In this document: positions 1 to 8,073 of the stretch, piece after piece
Layout: each line of letters begins with the position of its first letter
Numbering within the stretch: the first letter of the stretch is position 1
DNA from: an uncultured Collinsella sp.
GTDB taxonomy: Bacteria > Actinomycetota > Coriobacteriia > Coriobacteriales > Coriobacteriaceae
DNA length: 28,058 bases
NCBI GenBank assembly: GCA_902475245.1
Contig: CABRYP010000030.1
Span: 1-28,058, forward strand
Direction: 5' to 3'
Position numbers and translations under genes: made by a program
Notes under the pieces: generated by a model
Database searches by the model: none
What the model was told of the DNA's origin: nothing
What the model saw: only the letters and a program-made list of their open reading frames with translations

Positions 1-8
1 GGTGGCAG

Positions 9-975
9 ATGAACACTCTGATGTTCTTCTATACCCTAGCGATACTCGTGATCTGTATTGTGACGGCAGTGCTTTCGCTTGCCGCCTATGCCTCGTCTCG
101 TCGACGCTTCTTTGTCTATGGCAGCGGCGTTTTTATTTGCTATGCCATCGAGATGACCGAGATCTTCTTTTTTTGAATACACGTTGCAAAACCAGAGTTT
201 TCCAGCCAGCGACTATTACTCAATTACCATGCCTGTGTTGCGGACCCTTGTGGCAACCGCTTCACAAGCTTTTATTTGGCTCATCGCCATGGACTTGCTC
301 GACAAACATTCTAAAAAGCAGTTTGTTATTCCCCTCGCAACGTTCTTCCTGAGCGAGCTGCTGATCATTGTCGCTGTCCCCTACGGCCCCATGCATCAAT
401 GGCTCTACTACACGATGCGTCAGGTATTCCTTGTATTTGTGGGGCTCTATATCTTTTGGACGGCTCATAAGAGTACAGAGGTCGAGCTTAAGGCGCGCGT
501 CAACAATCAACGAAAGCACCTCATTATCGGCGCCATTCTGGTCGGGTGCATCGTTGCCGAGGATTTCTACAACATCCTTGTTGTTCCCATGAGCCTGGCA
601 CCCTCCTGGCTGCAGCTGTACCTGTCCGAGCGCAACTTTAGCGAGAACATCTTTGCGTGCTACTTTGCAATTCTGCTGATTATCTATGCCTATCACGTAC
701 TTTCGATTCGCATGCAGGAGGCACCCGAGGAAAAGAACGTCAGCGATCTTGATCGACACATCGAAGAGCAGATGCCCTTCTATCGCAACGCCTACAAGCT
801 CTCCAACCGCGAGACCGAAGTCATGCGTTTGGTTGTGCTGGGCAAATCGAACCAAGAGATCGCTGACGAGCTATTCCTTGCCGTGGGCACCGTCAAGACC
901 CACATCCACAACATCCTGGTCAAAACCGAGCAGCAAAACCGCACGACGCTGATCCTCCACTTCTGGAAGCGATAA
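9..975 (+). pseudogene. LuxR-type membrane transcriptional regulator, apparent frameshift
   Basis: Two reading frames together make one protein of about 321 residues. The first (from ATG at 9) encodes hydrophobic membrane segments and stops at TGA 174-176, right after a run of seven T (168-174). Removing one T joins it to the second frame, which runs to 975. The rest is a multi-pass membrane region, then a C-terminal LuxR/FixJ helix-turn-helix (restored residues ~263-321, with SNRETEV and NQEIADELF-GTVKTHIHNI). Membrane LuxR regulators of this design are common in Eggerthella/Collinsella relatives; the ligand is unknown. A shorter protein could start at TTG 184, but it would lose the first two helices and has no clear ribosome-binding site. 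The frameshift may be a real mutation, slippage or a sequencing error. The true start could lie before the window, since the first frame is open to the edge. Confidence 0.62.
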
Positions 976-976
976 G

Positions 977-1004
977 GTTACGCGGTTTTACCAAACCGCG
1001 TAAC
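977..1004 (+). terminator. Hairpin after LuxR-type gene
   Basis: A perfect 12-bp stem (GTTACGCGGTTT, 977-988, paired with 993-1004) closes a TACC loop two bases after the stop codon. No T-run follows on the plus strand, so it is either a weak terminator or an RNA-stabilising hairpin. Confidence 0.45.
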
Positions 1005-1017
1005 GACTCGACGCTGC

Positions 1018-1115
1018 AAGCGCCCCTAGGCGGCAATCTGACGTTTAATCGTCGGTCGCGTACCGAAGTACGCTTCCCTCCTCTTTCACGTCACCTTGCT
1101 CGCCTAGGGGCGCTT
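1018..1115. repeat. Nested inverted repeat between convergent genes
   Basis: A perfect 15-bp inverted repeat (AAGCGCCCCTAGGCG at 1018-1032, complement at 1101-1115) encloses 68 bases. Inside sits a small perfect hairpin, GCGTAC-CGAA-GTACGC (1058-1073). The element lies between the convergent LuxR-type gene and the ABC permease gene. No T-run flanks either side, so it is not a canonical terminator. It may be a palindromic extragenic repeat. Confidence 0.6.
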
Positions 1116-1159
1116 TCGCTGACTTATGCTCAACCTGCGATTGTTTTGCTTTAGGTCGC

Positions 1160-3397
1160 CTATTCGCTGTAGCGGGTGGCGATGGCAGCTTGCACCATGC
1201 CAGCGCTCATGAGGTAGGTCACCAGGAAGTAGCCACCGTATGCTGCCAGGAAGATTGCACAGGTGAGGCCCACGGTGCCGCCGATGCTCATATTTCCGAA
1301 AATGCTCACCAGCTCGATGATCACCTTAAGTGCCACAAAGGAGTGTGCCAGGCCCACTGCCAGCGGGAACAGGAAGAATACCGCTTGCTGCGCCATCACC
1401 GAATGGCGAATCTGGCGGTCGTCACAGCCGATCTGTGCCAGCACACGATAGCTGCGGCTGCCGTCGGCCACGTTGGAAAGTTGCTGGATCGATAGAATCG
1501 CCGCGCATGCAACAACCAATACAAAGCCAATGTAGATGGCCAGATAGCTAATCATGCCGTTCATCTGCGCCGCCTGCGTATACATCTCGGAACGCGTGAT
1601 GAAGACTCCCCATGACCCCGGCTCCTTGCCGTCAACGAGCAGATTGTCGAGCAAAGTGTATTTAATGCTCTCGTCTGCCTCGGTCGTATCCATCCCCTGT
1701 TTGTAGTTAACGAGCAGGCTACTGGAATACGGCTGCAGATTAAGTTGGGACAACAGCTCGTCGGCAACGACGACGGTACCCGGATTACTGCCCATCGCCG
1801 AGTTGGCGATGGCAGCCGTATCCTCGTCCGACTTGTCGCCAGCGGGCTTGAGCGTATGCCCGCCCAAGGTAAGGGCATGGCCGCCAGCCATATACTTGGT
1901 GTACAGGTCGCCCAGCTCACCGCCCATATCACACGTAAGCAAGTACTGGTCCCGGCCAATGCTCACCGGCTCCTCGCCCATCATCTGGCGCAGTTTGTTG
2001 TACTGACTCGCCGGCGTCACAAACAGACCCATCGCATCGGCGTTGCTTCCCTCGAGCGCCTTGGGAAGCTTTTCGCCCATGGCCTTGCACATCTCACCCG
2101 CCACCACCGAGGGGCCCGAGCCGCCAAGCGGGTAACTCAGATACGAATCGATCTGCACATGCTCACCGGCAACATCGGCGATACTCACCTTCTTGCCGGT
2201 CTCGTCGTTGTTGTCCGCCGACTTGCCCTTAATACCGTCTGCAACGTTATCGGAATTGATACGATCGCCGTGCCATGCAGCGTACAAATCGACCGTTGCA
2301 TCGGCCAGCACCATGCGATCAGCCTCAGACGGATTGACATACTCCTTGTAGTAATCAAGCGTTTCGGGCGTGTAATAGATGTACGTCTGTGACACGTCAA
2401 CAGGGTTATAGCGCTCCAGGTTTTCGTTCATCACATTGGCAATCGACATACCGCACGTCACCGAGGTGATGGCCAAAAACAGGAGCATCGCGATGACGCC
2501 CATCGAAAAGCACACCGTGTTGACCTTGGCCGCAAGCTGGCGCACGGTAAACATGTTGAGGCCGCGCCAATACACGCCGCGCAGGCTCTGCAGCAGCTTG
2601 ATGAGCATGCCCGAGAGTCCCCAGAACAGGGCAAAGGTGCCCACGGTAACCATAGCGGTCGTAATGCCAAACTGGTTCATGGCCTCTTGCAGCTTGCTGT
2701 CCGTCGCGGTTAGCGGGAACCCATCACGTAGCAGACGGTAATAGGCCACGCCCACAAGCACCACGCCCACGGCAAAGATGGCAATCGCAATCCAGGGGTT
2801 GCGCGTCTTGATACTCTCGTTGCGACGCTCGGCACCCATAAGCTCGATGAGTTTGGTACGACGCACGGCGCGAAGGTTCAGCAGTAACGTGAGTACGAAC
2901 ATCACGAGCATGCAGACAAGGGTCAGGTTGAACGCATGCACCGAGAAAAAGAAGTGGAAATTGGCGATCTGTGTCTTAAAAAGCGAGGCCGTAAAGAACG
3001 TCATGAGCTGGGAGAGTCCCACACCCAGCACAATGCCGGCGACAAAGGCCACGACCGAGACAATCACCGTCTCGAGCGCCATGATCGTGGCGACGCGTCC
3101 GCGCCCCATGCCGAGCACCTGATACAGGCCAAACTCCTTCTTGCGGCGTTTCATGATGAAGTTATTGGCATACACCATCAAAAAGGCCATGACACCGGCC
3201 AAAAAGTACGTCAGGTCGCCGAGCATGCTGCCCATAACCTGCGCCAAGCCCTCTTCATCGATTCCGGCGATGTCGACCTGCATCGAGATGGTGTTAAAGG
3301 CATAGAAGACCGTGACGCCCAGGGTGAGCGTCAAAAGGTAGACGAGGTAGTCGCGGCCGGCGCGGCGGACGTTGCCCCAAGCGAGTTTACAGAGCAT
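1160..3397 (-). CDS. ABC transporter permease, FtsX/BceB-like
   Basis: Membrane subunit (745 residues from ATG 3397) of an ABC exporter of the FtsX/MacB superfamily. It has an N-terminal helix (~15-37), a group of three helices with the typical cytoplasmic RRKKEFGLYQVLGMGR stretch, two further helices, a large extracellular region of roughly 250 residues in the middle, and three C-terminal helices. The one long extracellular insert resembles BceB/YxdM permeases that handle antimicrobial peptides; this substrate is inferred, and no BceRS-type two-component system is in the window. ATG 3397 is preferred over GTG 3409 because a GAGGG ribosome-binding site stands five bases before it. It overlaps the upstream ATPase gene by 11 bases, so the two are surely co-transcribed and probably translationally coupled. 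Confidence 0.88.
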   Translation of the reverse strand: MLCKLAWGNVRRAGRDYLVYLLTLTLGVTVFYAFNTISMQVDIAGIDEEGLAQVMGSMLGDLTYFLAGVMAFLMVYANNFIMKRRKKEFGLYQVLGMGRGRVATIMALETVIVSVVAFVAGIVLGVGLSQLMTFFTASLFKTQIANFHFFFSVHAFNLTLVCMLVMFVLTLLLNLRAVRRTKLIELMGAERRNESIKTRNPWIAIAIFAVGVVLVGVAYYRLLRDGFPLTATDSKLQEAMNQFGITTAMVTVGTFALFWGLSGMLIKLLQSLRGVYWRGLNMFTVRQLAAKVNTVCFSMGVIAMLLFLAITSVTCGMSIANVMNENLERYNPVDVSQTYIYYTPETLDYYKEYVNPSEADRMVLADATVDLYAAWHGDRINSDNVADGIKGKSADNNDETGKKVSIADVAGEHVQIDSYLSYPLGGSGPSVVAGEMCKAMGEKLPKALEGSNADAMGLFVTPASQYNKLRQMMGEEPVSIGRDQYLLTCDMGGELGDLYTKYMAGGHALTLGGHTLKPAGDKSDEDTAAIANSAMGSNPGTVVVADELLSQLNLQPYSSSLLVNYKQGMDTTEADESIKYTLLDNLLVDGKEPGSWGVFITRSEMYTQAAQMNGMISYLAIYIGFVLVVACAAILSIQQLSNVADGSRSYRVLAQIGCDDRQIRHSVMAQQAVFFLFPLAVGLAHSFVALKVIIELVSIFGNMSIGGTVGLTCAIFLAAYGGYFLVTYLMSAGMVQAAIATRYSE

Positions 3398-4172
3398 CGG
3401 AGCCCTCACCGCCCATCATGGCAACGACCTCCATAATGCGGTCGAAGAACTCTCGGCGGTCGGTGTCGCCGCGGCGCAGCTCGGTGAAGATCTTGCCGTC
3501 GCGGATAAACAGCACACGGCTCGTGTAGCTGGCGGCAAAGCTGTCGTGCGTGACCATGAGCACGGTGGCGCGCAGGCGGCGGTTGAGGGCCTCTAGGCTC
3601 TCGAGCAACAGGCGGGCGCTTTTGGAGTCGAGGGCGCCGGTAGGCTCGTCGGCCATGATCATGGTGGGGTCGGTGACGAGCGCGCGAGCCGCGGCAACGC
3701 GCTGCTGCTGGCCGCCGGACATCTGGTAGGGATACTTGTCGAGCACCTGACTGATGGACAGGCGCGCTGCCACATCCTGCACGCGGGTCGAGATCTCTGC
3801 CGAGTTTGTGCGGGCGATGGTGAGCGGCAGGGCGATGTTCTCGCGTGCCGTGAGCGTATCGAGCAGGTTAGAGTCCTGGAAGATAAAGCCGAGCTCCTCG
3901 CGGCGGAACTGCGAGAGCTTAGCCTGCTTCATGCGTGTTACGTCCTGCCCGTTGATGCGGATCGTGCCACTTGTGGCGCTATCGATGGTCGACACGCAGT
4001 TGAGCAGGGTCGACTTGCCCGAGCCCGAAGCGCCCATGATGCCAACAAATTCGCCGCGGTTGACGGTAAAACTGACGTCGTTGAGCGCGCGGGTCACGTT
4101 GCCTAGCGCTCCGTATACCTTTTCGAGATGCGCGACCTCCAGTACCGGGGTCGCCATGTGCGTGGTTTGCAT
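3387..4172 (-). CDS. ABC transporter ATP-binding protein
   Basis: Cytoplasmic ATPase (261 residues) that powers the adjacent FtsX-type permease. Walker A GASGSGKST (47-55, Lys53), signature MSGGQQQRVAAARAL and Walker B MIMADEPTGALD are all intact, as is the switch-histidine region MVTHDSFAA. Length and motifs fit the MacB/LolD/BceA group of short exporter ATPases. An AAAGGA ribosome-binding site (minus strand, 4179-4184) sits six bases before ATG 4172; an internal ATG at 4157 is possible but lacks such a site. It is first in a two-gene operon and is divergent from the Nudix-Vsr gene. The substrate cannot be told from the ATPase. Confidence 0.93.
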   Translation of the reverse strand: MQTTHMATPVLEVAHLEKVYGALGNVTRALNDVSFTVNRGEFVGIMGASGSGKSTLLNCVSTIDSATSGTIRINGQDVTRMKQAKLSQFRREELGFIFQDSNLLDTLTARENIALPLTIARTNSAEISTRVQDVAARLSISQVLDKYPYQMSGGQQQRVAAARALVTDPTMIMADEPTGALDSKSARLLLESLEALNRRLRATVLMVTHDSFAASYTSRVLFIRDGKIFTELRRGDTDRREFFDRIMEVVAMMGGEGSDAL

Positions 4173-4253
4173 ACCGAGTCCTTTCTTGCAATTAGTCTAC
4201 GGCATCTATAGTCGCAAGAAGACGAGTCGGCTACCATCGATATGGCTTACGCT

Positions 4254-4275
4254 TGCCTTACCGTTGTGTAAGGCA
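4254..4275. promoter_or_regulatory. Small hairpin in divergent spacer
   Basis: The 148-base spacer between the divergent ABC ATPase and Nudix-Vsr genes holds an 8-bp perfect stem, TGCCTTAC paired with GTAAGGCA, around a six-base loop. It lies about 45 bases before the Nudix-Vsr start, so it could be a leader hairpin or an operator. No convincing promoter pair was found. Confidence 0.3.
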
Positions 4276-4320
4276 CGGGTAGCTAGCCTGCCACGTCTTG
4301 ATATTGAGAGAGGACTCCTG

Positions 4321-5310
4321 TTGAAGACTGTTCATGTTGCCGCTGGGATCATTCGCAAGGAAGGATCCGATGAGCTGCTTGCCGTGCAGCGCGGCTATGG
4401 CGACATGCAGGGACTTTGGGAGTTCCCCGGTGGCAAGCTCATGCGCGGCGAGACGCCCGAGGACGCCGTACGCCGCGAGCTCATGGAAGAGCTGCAGGTC
4501 AAAGTCACCAACCTGCGTGATTTCTATACCGTTGAGTACGACTACCCCGATTTTCATCTCTCGATGGAGTGCTACTACTGCTCGCTGGCCGATGAATCCG
4601 ATGAGCCTCAGAAGCACGACCGCCAGCTCGATATCCGCTGGATTCCGCGCACCTCGCTTGCCACGGTGGAATGGATGCCCGCCGACAAAGGGCTTATCGA
4701 TGCTCTGATTGAGTTGAAGGAAGATCGGCTTGAGGCAAGCAGCACTGCCAACGACGCCGAGGCCACCATGACCGACGAGCCCGCCACCAAACCCAAGCGC
4801 AAAGCCAAGCGCCGCAGCAAAAAGCGTCCCAAGCCTGGCCTGCTGGATGGCATCGACACCTCGGACCTTTCCGCCGACGAGCGCGAACTGGTGCGCCGTC
4901 GCGCCGCCATCAAAAAGTCCATGAAGGGTAACAAGCGCGCCAACACCAAGCCCGAGCTGCTCGTACGCCAGCGCCTGCGCGCCGCGGGCCTTACGGGATA
5001 CCGTCTGGAATGGAAGGTGCCCGGAAAGCCCGACATCGCCTTCCCCGGGCGCAAAATCGCCATCTTCGTCAACGGCTGCTTTTGGCACCGCTGCCCCAAG
5101 TGCAACCCCAGCCAGCCCAAGCGCAACGTTGAGTTTTGGGAGGCAAAGTTTCGTCGCAACGTCGAGCGCGACCGAGCCGCCATCAACGCACTTACCCAAA
5201 TGGGCTGGACGCCCATCACCGTCTGGGAATGCGAGCTCAAGAAAGACCGCATCGACGCCACGATGGAAAAGGTCATCGAGCAGGTGCGCGCCGCAGAGCC
5301 GCAGCGCTAG
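4321..5310 (+). CDS. Nudix hydrolase-Vsr mismatch endonuclease fusion
   Basis: A 329-residue two-domain protein. Residues ~1-130 form a Nudix domain of the MutT type (8-oxo-dGTP or related nucleotide clean-up) with Nudix box 38-60: Gly38, Glu44, then REL-EE at 52-57. The box's final Gly is Gln59. A basic Lys/Arg-rich linker (~150-175) follows. The C-terminal ~135 residues are a very-short-patch repair endonuclease: NTKPELLVRQRLRAAGL, PGKPDIAFP with the likely metal-binding Asp238, FVNGCFWHRCPKC, the EFWEAKF-RNVERDR stretch and WECEL. Vsr nicks DNA 5' to T in T:G mismatches left by deamination of 5-methylcytosine, and usually sits beside a dcm-type methyltransferase; none is in the window. The start is TTG 4321 with AGAGGA six bases upstream; the open frame continues farther 5' but without a site. 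Both domains look intact and in frame with no stop between them. Confidence 0.88.
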   Translation: MKTVHVAAGIIRKEGSDELLAVQRGYGDMQGLWEFPGGKLMRGETPEDAVRRELMEELQVKVTNLRDFYTVEYDYPDFHLSMECYYCSLADESDEPQKHDRQLDIRWIPRTSLATVEWMPADKGLIDALIELKEDRLEASSTANDAEATMTDEPATKPKRKAKRRSKKRPKPGLLDGIDTSDLSADERELVRRRAAIKKSMKGNKRANTKPELLVRQRLRAAGLTGYRLEWKVPGKPDIAFPGRKIAIFVNGCFWHRCPKCNPSQPKRNVEFWEAKFRRNVERDRAAINALTQMGWTPITVWECELKKDRIDATMEKVIEQVRAAEPQR

Positions 5311-5564
5311 GAACGAACCATCCACACGCCCCGCACAGGCGAGCCACATCCGCACCACAAACCTTAGAAAGTCCTTAAGCTCAAAACCTTTCAAGAGTGT
5401 TACTCGATACTTCTGACCTGCAGTTTCATCGTAAAACCAAACCAGGTTAAGCCTTTCTTTAGCGCTTCTTTGCAGCAGCCGCGGCATAATACTGCCAGCG
5501 CACGGGACCTAGCAGCACACCCCGTGCGCAACCTTTTGGTGGACATCGAGGAGGCCGCATAAGC
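5311..5564. other. Spacer after Nudix-Vsr gene, no clear gene
   Basis: This stretch is richer in A and C runs than its neighbours. One frame is open from about 5368 to a TAA at 5560-5562 but has no ATG and no credible start. No terminator hairpin was found directly after the Nudix-Vsr stop. A CATAAT at 5485-5490 could be a -10 element, but no matching -35 is visible. Confidence 0.35.
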
Positions 5565-5774
5565 ATGCATTCTTCCAATGCCGTAGCACGGCAGCCATCC
5601 CTAAAACATGCAGACCTTTTCTCCTTCCCCCCGACACAGAGAAACGGCCTCCTCGACTCCCCCACCACAAAAGCCAAACGCTCAACCGACCAGAGCCTCA
5701 ACTTGCGAGCATCGTTCGAAAAGCTCCAAGCCTCCCTAAACAAGTCATTCCCCAACCAAGCCCGGGCATACTAA
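5565..5774 (+). CDS. Possible small protein, unknown
   Basis: A 69-residue reading frame starting at ATG 5565, with a strong GAGGAGG (5548-5554) ten bases upstream. The product is polar and basic, with no membrane segment or cysteine motif; residues ~40-64 could form a short amphipathic helix (SLNLRASFEKLQASLNKSF). I do not recognise it. The codons are A-rich and unlike the GC3-rich neighbours, so it may be non-coding or recently acquired. The ribosome-binding site is the main argument in favour. Confidence 0.3.
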   Translation: MHSSNAVARQPSLKHADLFSFPPTQRNGLLDSPTTKAKRSTDQSLNLRASFEKLQASLNKSFPNQARAY

Positions 5775-5855
5775 CCCCTCATCAACAAAGCAGCCCTAAC
5801 GCTCCAATTTTTCCGCCTAACGCCACAAGGGCGACGACCTCGAGTAGGTCAACCT

Positions 5856-5980
5856 GGGAGGGACGAGGGCTTAGTTCCCCAATCTTTCCGCAGGGGGCAA
5901 AAAGCCTCGCCGCACGAAGTGCGCAGCGAGGCTTTTTGCATGCCCGAGGACGATTGGGGAACTAAGCCCTCGTCCCTCCC
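5856..5980. repeat. 125-bp palindromic element, 29-bp perfect arms
   Basis: A perfect 29-bp inverted repeat (5856-5884 and 5952-5980; arm starts GGGAGGGACGAGGGC) surrounds a separate terminator hairpin at 5897-5939. It lies between the convergent Nudix-Vsr region and the aldolase gene. The arms are far longer than termination needs, which suggests a small mobile or extragenic palindromic element that captured or carries a terminator. Confidence 0.75.
5897..5939. terminator. Bidirectional Rho-independent terminator
   Basis: A perfect 14-bp stem (5897-5910 with 5926-5939, arm GCAAAAAGCCTCGC) carries A5 on one side and T5 on the other, so it can end transcription both ways. An inner hairpin CGCAC-GAA-GTGCG sits on top. 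It would stop the plus-strand transcript and the aldolase transcript, whose stop codon is 75 bases away. Confidence 0.85.
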
Positions 5981-6013
5981 CGGGATATGTAGCGAGTCGG
6001 AGTACCCTTGCTG

Positions 6014-6871
6014 TTACTCTGCTTTGCCCACAGAGTTGAGGTTGGTCATGCGGATCTTAACCAGCTCGGTAATCTCACGCATGCCCTCCTTGGCCGGCTT
6101 CTTGGGGTCGAAGCAGGCGGGGTTCTCGGCCATGTAGGCCATGAAGCCCTTGGTGTAGGCCTGACGCAGCTCAGTGGCGTAGTTGACCTTGCAGATGCCG
6201 TTCTTCACGGCCTCGGCGACCTGCTCATCGGGCACACCGGAAGTGCCGTGCAGAACCAGCGGCACGTCGACGGCGTCGCGGATGGCCTTGACCACAGACT
6301 GCTCGATGTGAGGATCGCTCGTGTACACGCCGTGGCTGGTGCCAACGCCAATGGCCAGCGAGGTGCAGCCGGTGCGCTCGACGAACTCCTTGGCCTCGGC
6401 CGGATCGGTGTAGGGGCTCTCGCCCTCAACCGCGGGACCGTCGTCCTCCTTGCCGCCAACCTTGCCAAGCTCGGCCTCGACGGGCACACCCATGGCGCGG
6501 CCAGCGTCGGCGACGGACTTGGTCAGGGCGATGTTGTCCTCGAAGGACTCGTGCGAACCGTCGATCATGACAGAGGTGTAGCCAGTGCGGAAAGCCTGCA
6601 TGCAGCGGTCATAGCCATCGCCGTGATCGAGGTGCAGAGCGACGGGCACGGAAGCGCGCTCGGCGGCAGCCTTGACCATGCCGTAGAAGTAGTCCAGACC
6701 AGCGGTCTTGATGGTGCCCGGGGTGGTCTGCATGATGACGGGGGACTTGGTCTCCTCGGCAGCGGCCAGAACGGCCATAACAAACTCGAGGTTCTCGACG
6801 TTGAACGCGCCAACGGCGTAATGGCCGGCCTGAGCGTCCTTGAGCATCTTTTCGGTGGTAACAAGTGCCAT
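6014..6871 (-). CDS. gatY: Class II aldolase, tagatose-1,6-bisphosphate type
   Basis: A 285-residue zinc-dependent class II aldolase. Motifs fall at the same numbers as in E. coli GatY/KbaY: HLDHGD with His80, Asp82 (proton donor) and His83, EAELGKVGG at 132-140 followed by KEDD, GTSHGVY with His180, and LHGTSG with His208. It would split tagatose 1,6-bisphosphate into dihydroxyacetone phosphate and glyceraldehyde 3-phosphate, completing the pathway served by lacA, lacB and lacC in this window. Fructose 1,6-bisphosphate is an alternative substrate, since the subfamilies are hard to separate by sequence. ATG 6871 is chosen because GGAGAGGAG lies nine bases upstream; the frame extends to 7012 but that part does not resemble aldolase. 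It is divergent from a DeoR-family gene. Confidence 0.87.
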   Translation of the reverse strand: MALVTTEKMLKDAQAGHYAVGAFNVENLEFVMAVLAAAEETKSPVIMQTTPGTIKTAGLDYFYGMVKAAAERASVPVALHLDHGDGYDRCMQAFRTGYTSVMIDGSHESFEDNIALTKSVADAGRAMGVPVEAELGKVGGKEDDGPAVEGESPYTDPAEAKEFVERTGCTSLAIGVGTSHGVYTSDPHIEQSVVKAIRDAVDVPLVLHGTSGVPDEQVAEAVKNGICKVNYATELRQAYTKGFMAYMAENPACFDPKKPAKEGMREITELVKIRMTNLNSVGKAE

Positions 6872-7205
6872 GAGCGTTTGCTCCTCTCCCTCGCCCGCAT
6901 CTGGACATCGGGCGTACGTGTCCGCAAGGCGTTTTACCTTGCGTTTTGCTGCGTCCATTGTATGAAATTCAGCGGCTTTGCATGTGCGAGATATTGAGCC
7001 CATGCAGGTCAATACAGTCGTTTTTGAAAAGTAAACGGAAGGAATTGGAGCCGAGTGGGCGTATTCGATATTGAATTTTGGGCGTTCAGCGTCTTTCTTT
7101 TATAGAAAAGATAAGTAATCGAAAGGCGTTTTCTTACTCAAAAAGAAAATGAACGAAAATAGGCTCAACACAATTCCTACAAATTTAGCCGAGAATGGAG
7201 CAAAC
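6872..7205. promoter_or_regulatory. Divergent control region, aldolase/DeoR
   Basis: This 334-base spacer separates the aldolase and DeoR-family genes. Its right half is AT-rich and holds a palindrome, CTTTTATAGAAAAG (7097-7110). GAAA boxes recur in the same direction at 7105, 7121, 7145 and 7155. DeoR-family proteins often bind short direct repeats, so this may be the site of the adjacent regulator. Another possible box, GGCGTTCAGCG, starts at 7081. No strong promoter pair was assigned. Confidence 0.4.
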
Positions 7206-8009
7206 ATGGCCCACGCAACAACCCGAGCTTTCGCCGATGAGCGTCGTTCCGCCATCATGGAGATGCTCGAGCATAACGCCTCGGTGCAAGTGGCAGAAAT
7301 CGCCCAGACCTTTGGCGTGTCCTCCGTTACCGCCCGCGCCGACCTGGACGCGCTCGCCGAGTCCGGCAAGTTGCGCCGCACGCATGGTGGCGCTGTGTCT
7401 CTCCAGAAGCGACTGGCCGTATCCACCCAGGATCGCCGCATCAACGTCAATGTCGCCGCCAAGCAGGCCATCGCGCAAAGCGCCATCGAGCTCGTCGGCA
7501 ATGGCGACACGCTGCTCGTCGACTCGGGCACCACGGCGCTCGAGTTCGTCCGGCTCCTCGATCAGCGCGACGGCATCACCGTCATCACGGCCGACATTAC
7601 CATCGCCGATTATATCGACGAGAGCATGCCCTCGGTCGATGTCGTCATGCTGGGTGGGGCACTGCGCAAAGGTCATCGCTATCTGTACGGTCCACTTACC
7701 ATGCAGGCGCTCCAAATGGTCCACGCCGACCTTGCCGTCATGTGCCCCGGCGCTTTTGTCCCCCGCTGCGGCTTTACGACCGACTTTCCCCAAATGGCCG
7801 AGACCAAAACGGCCATGATCGCCGCAGCCCATCAAAGCGTCGCCCTCATGGACGCCAGCAAGGTTAACGGACGCGGCATGTACCGCTTTGCCGAGCTGGC
7901 AGATGTCGACACCATCGTGATGGACCGTGACCCCGATCATGCCGTTGCCACCTCAATCGCCGAGATCGTCGACGACGCCCGCCCAAATCTCCTCATCGCT
8001 GGCGCTTAA
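7206..8009 (+). CDS. DeoR-family transcriptional regulator
   Basis: A 267-residue DeoR-type repressor. Residues 13-63 form the N-terminal helix-turn-helix (ERRSAIMEMLEHNASVQVAE, then VSSVTARADLDAL and the LRRTHGGA ending typical of the family). The rest is the DeoRC sugar-phosphate sensor domain, with VDSGTTALEF, TADITIADYI and VMLGGALRKGHR segments. Members usually respond to phosphorylated sugars; here tagatose 6-phosphate, galactose 6-phosphate or the bisphosphate are natural candidates, given the divergent aldolase. ATG 7206 is preferred because GGAG stands five bases before it, while the upstream ATG 7149 lacks a ribosome-binding site. It resembles LacR/GatR-type regulators, but the exact regulon is inferred. 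Confidence 0.85.
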   Translation: MAHATTRAFADERRSAIMEMLEHNASVQVAEIAQTFGVSSVTARADLDALAESGKLRRTHGGAVSLQKRLAVSTQDRRINVNVAAKQAIAQSAIELVGNGDTLLVDSGTTALEFVRLLDQRDGITVITADITIADYIDESMPSVDVVMLGGALRKGHRYLYGPLTMQALQMVHADLAVMCPGAFVPRCGFTTDFPQMAETKTAMIAAAHQSVALMDASKVNGRGMYRFAELADVDTIVMDRDPDHAVATSIAEIVDDARPNLLIAGA

Positions 8010-8011
8010 AC

Positions 8012-8051
8012 AAAAACCACCACAAAGGTGCCTGCCCCCTTTGTGGTGGTT
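8012..8051 (-). terminator. Terminator of flavodiiron gene
   Basis: A perfect 14-bp stem (8015-8028 with 8038-8051) is followed on the minus strand by TTTTTGTTT-like sequence. It therefore mainly ends the minus-strand flavodiiron transcript. It begins just after the DeoR stop codon, so it may also slow the converging plus-strand transcript. Confidence 0.75.
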
Positions 8052-8073
8052 GAGCGTTAAAAGCGAAATATCG

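Noticed and set aside
3754..4320. 5' extension of the Nudix-Vsr frame across the ABC ATPase gene
   Set aside because: It is antisense to the ATPase and unrelated to Nudix proteins; the TTG at 4321 with AGAGGA is a better start.
4258..5487. Antisense open frame opposite the Nudix-Vsr gene
   Set aside because: The plus strand encodes two recognisable domains in a row; the antisense product has no recognisable features.
5368..5562. Open frame before the small protein, ending VDIEEAA
   Set aside because: No ATG and no credible start or ribosome-binding site; codon use does not suggest a gene.
6872..7012. N-terminal extension of the aldolase
   Set aside because: The extra 47 residues do not resemble class II aldolases, and motif numbering matches GatY only from ATG 6871.
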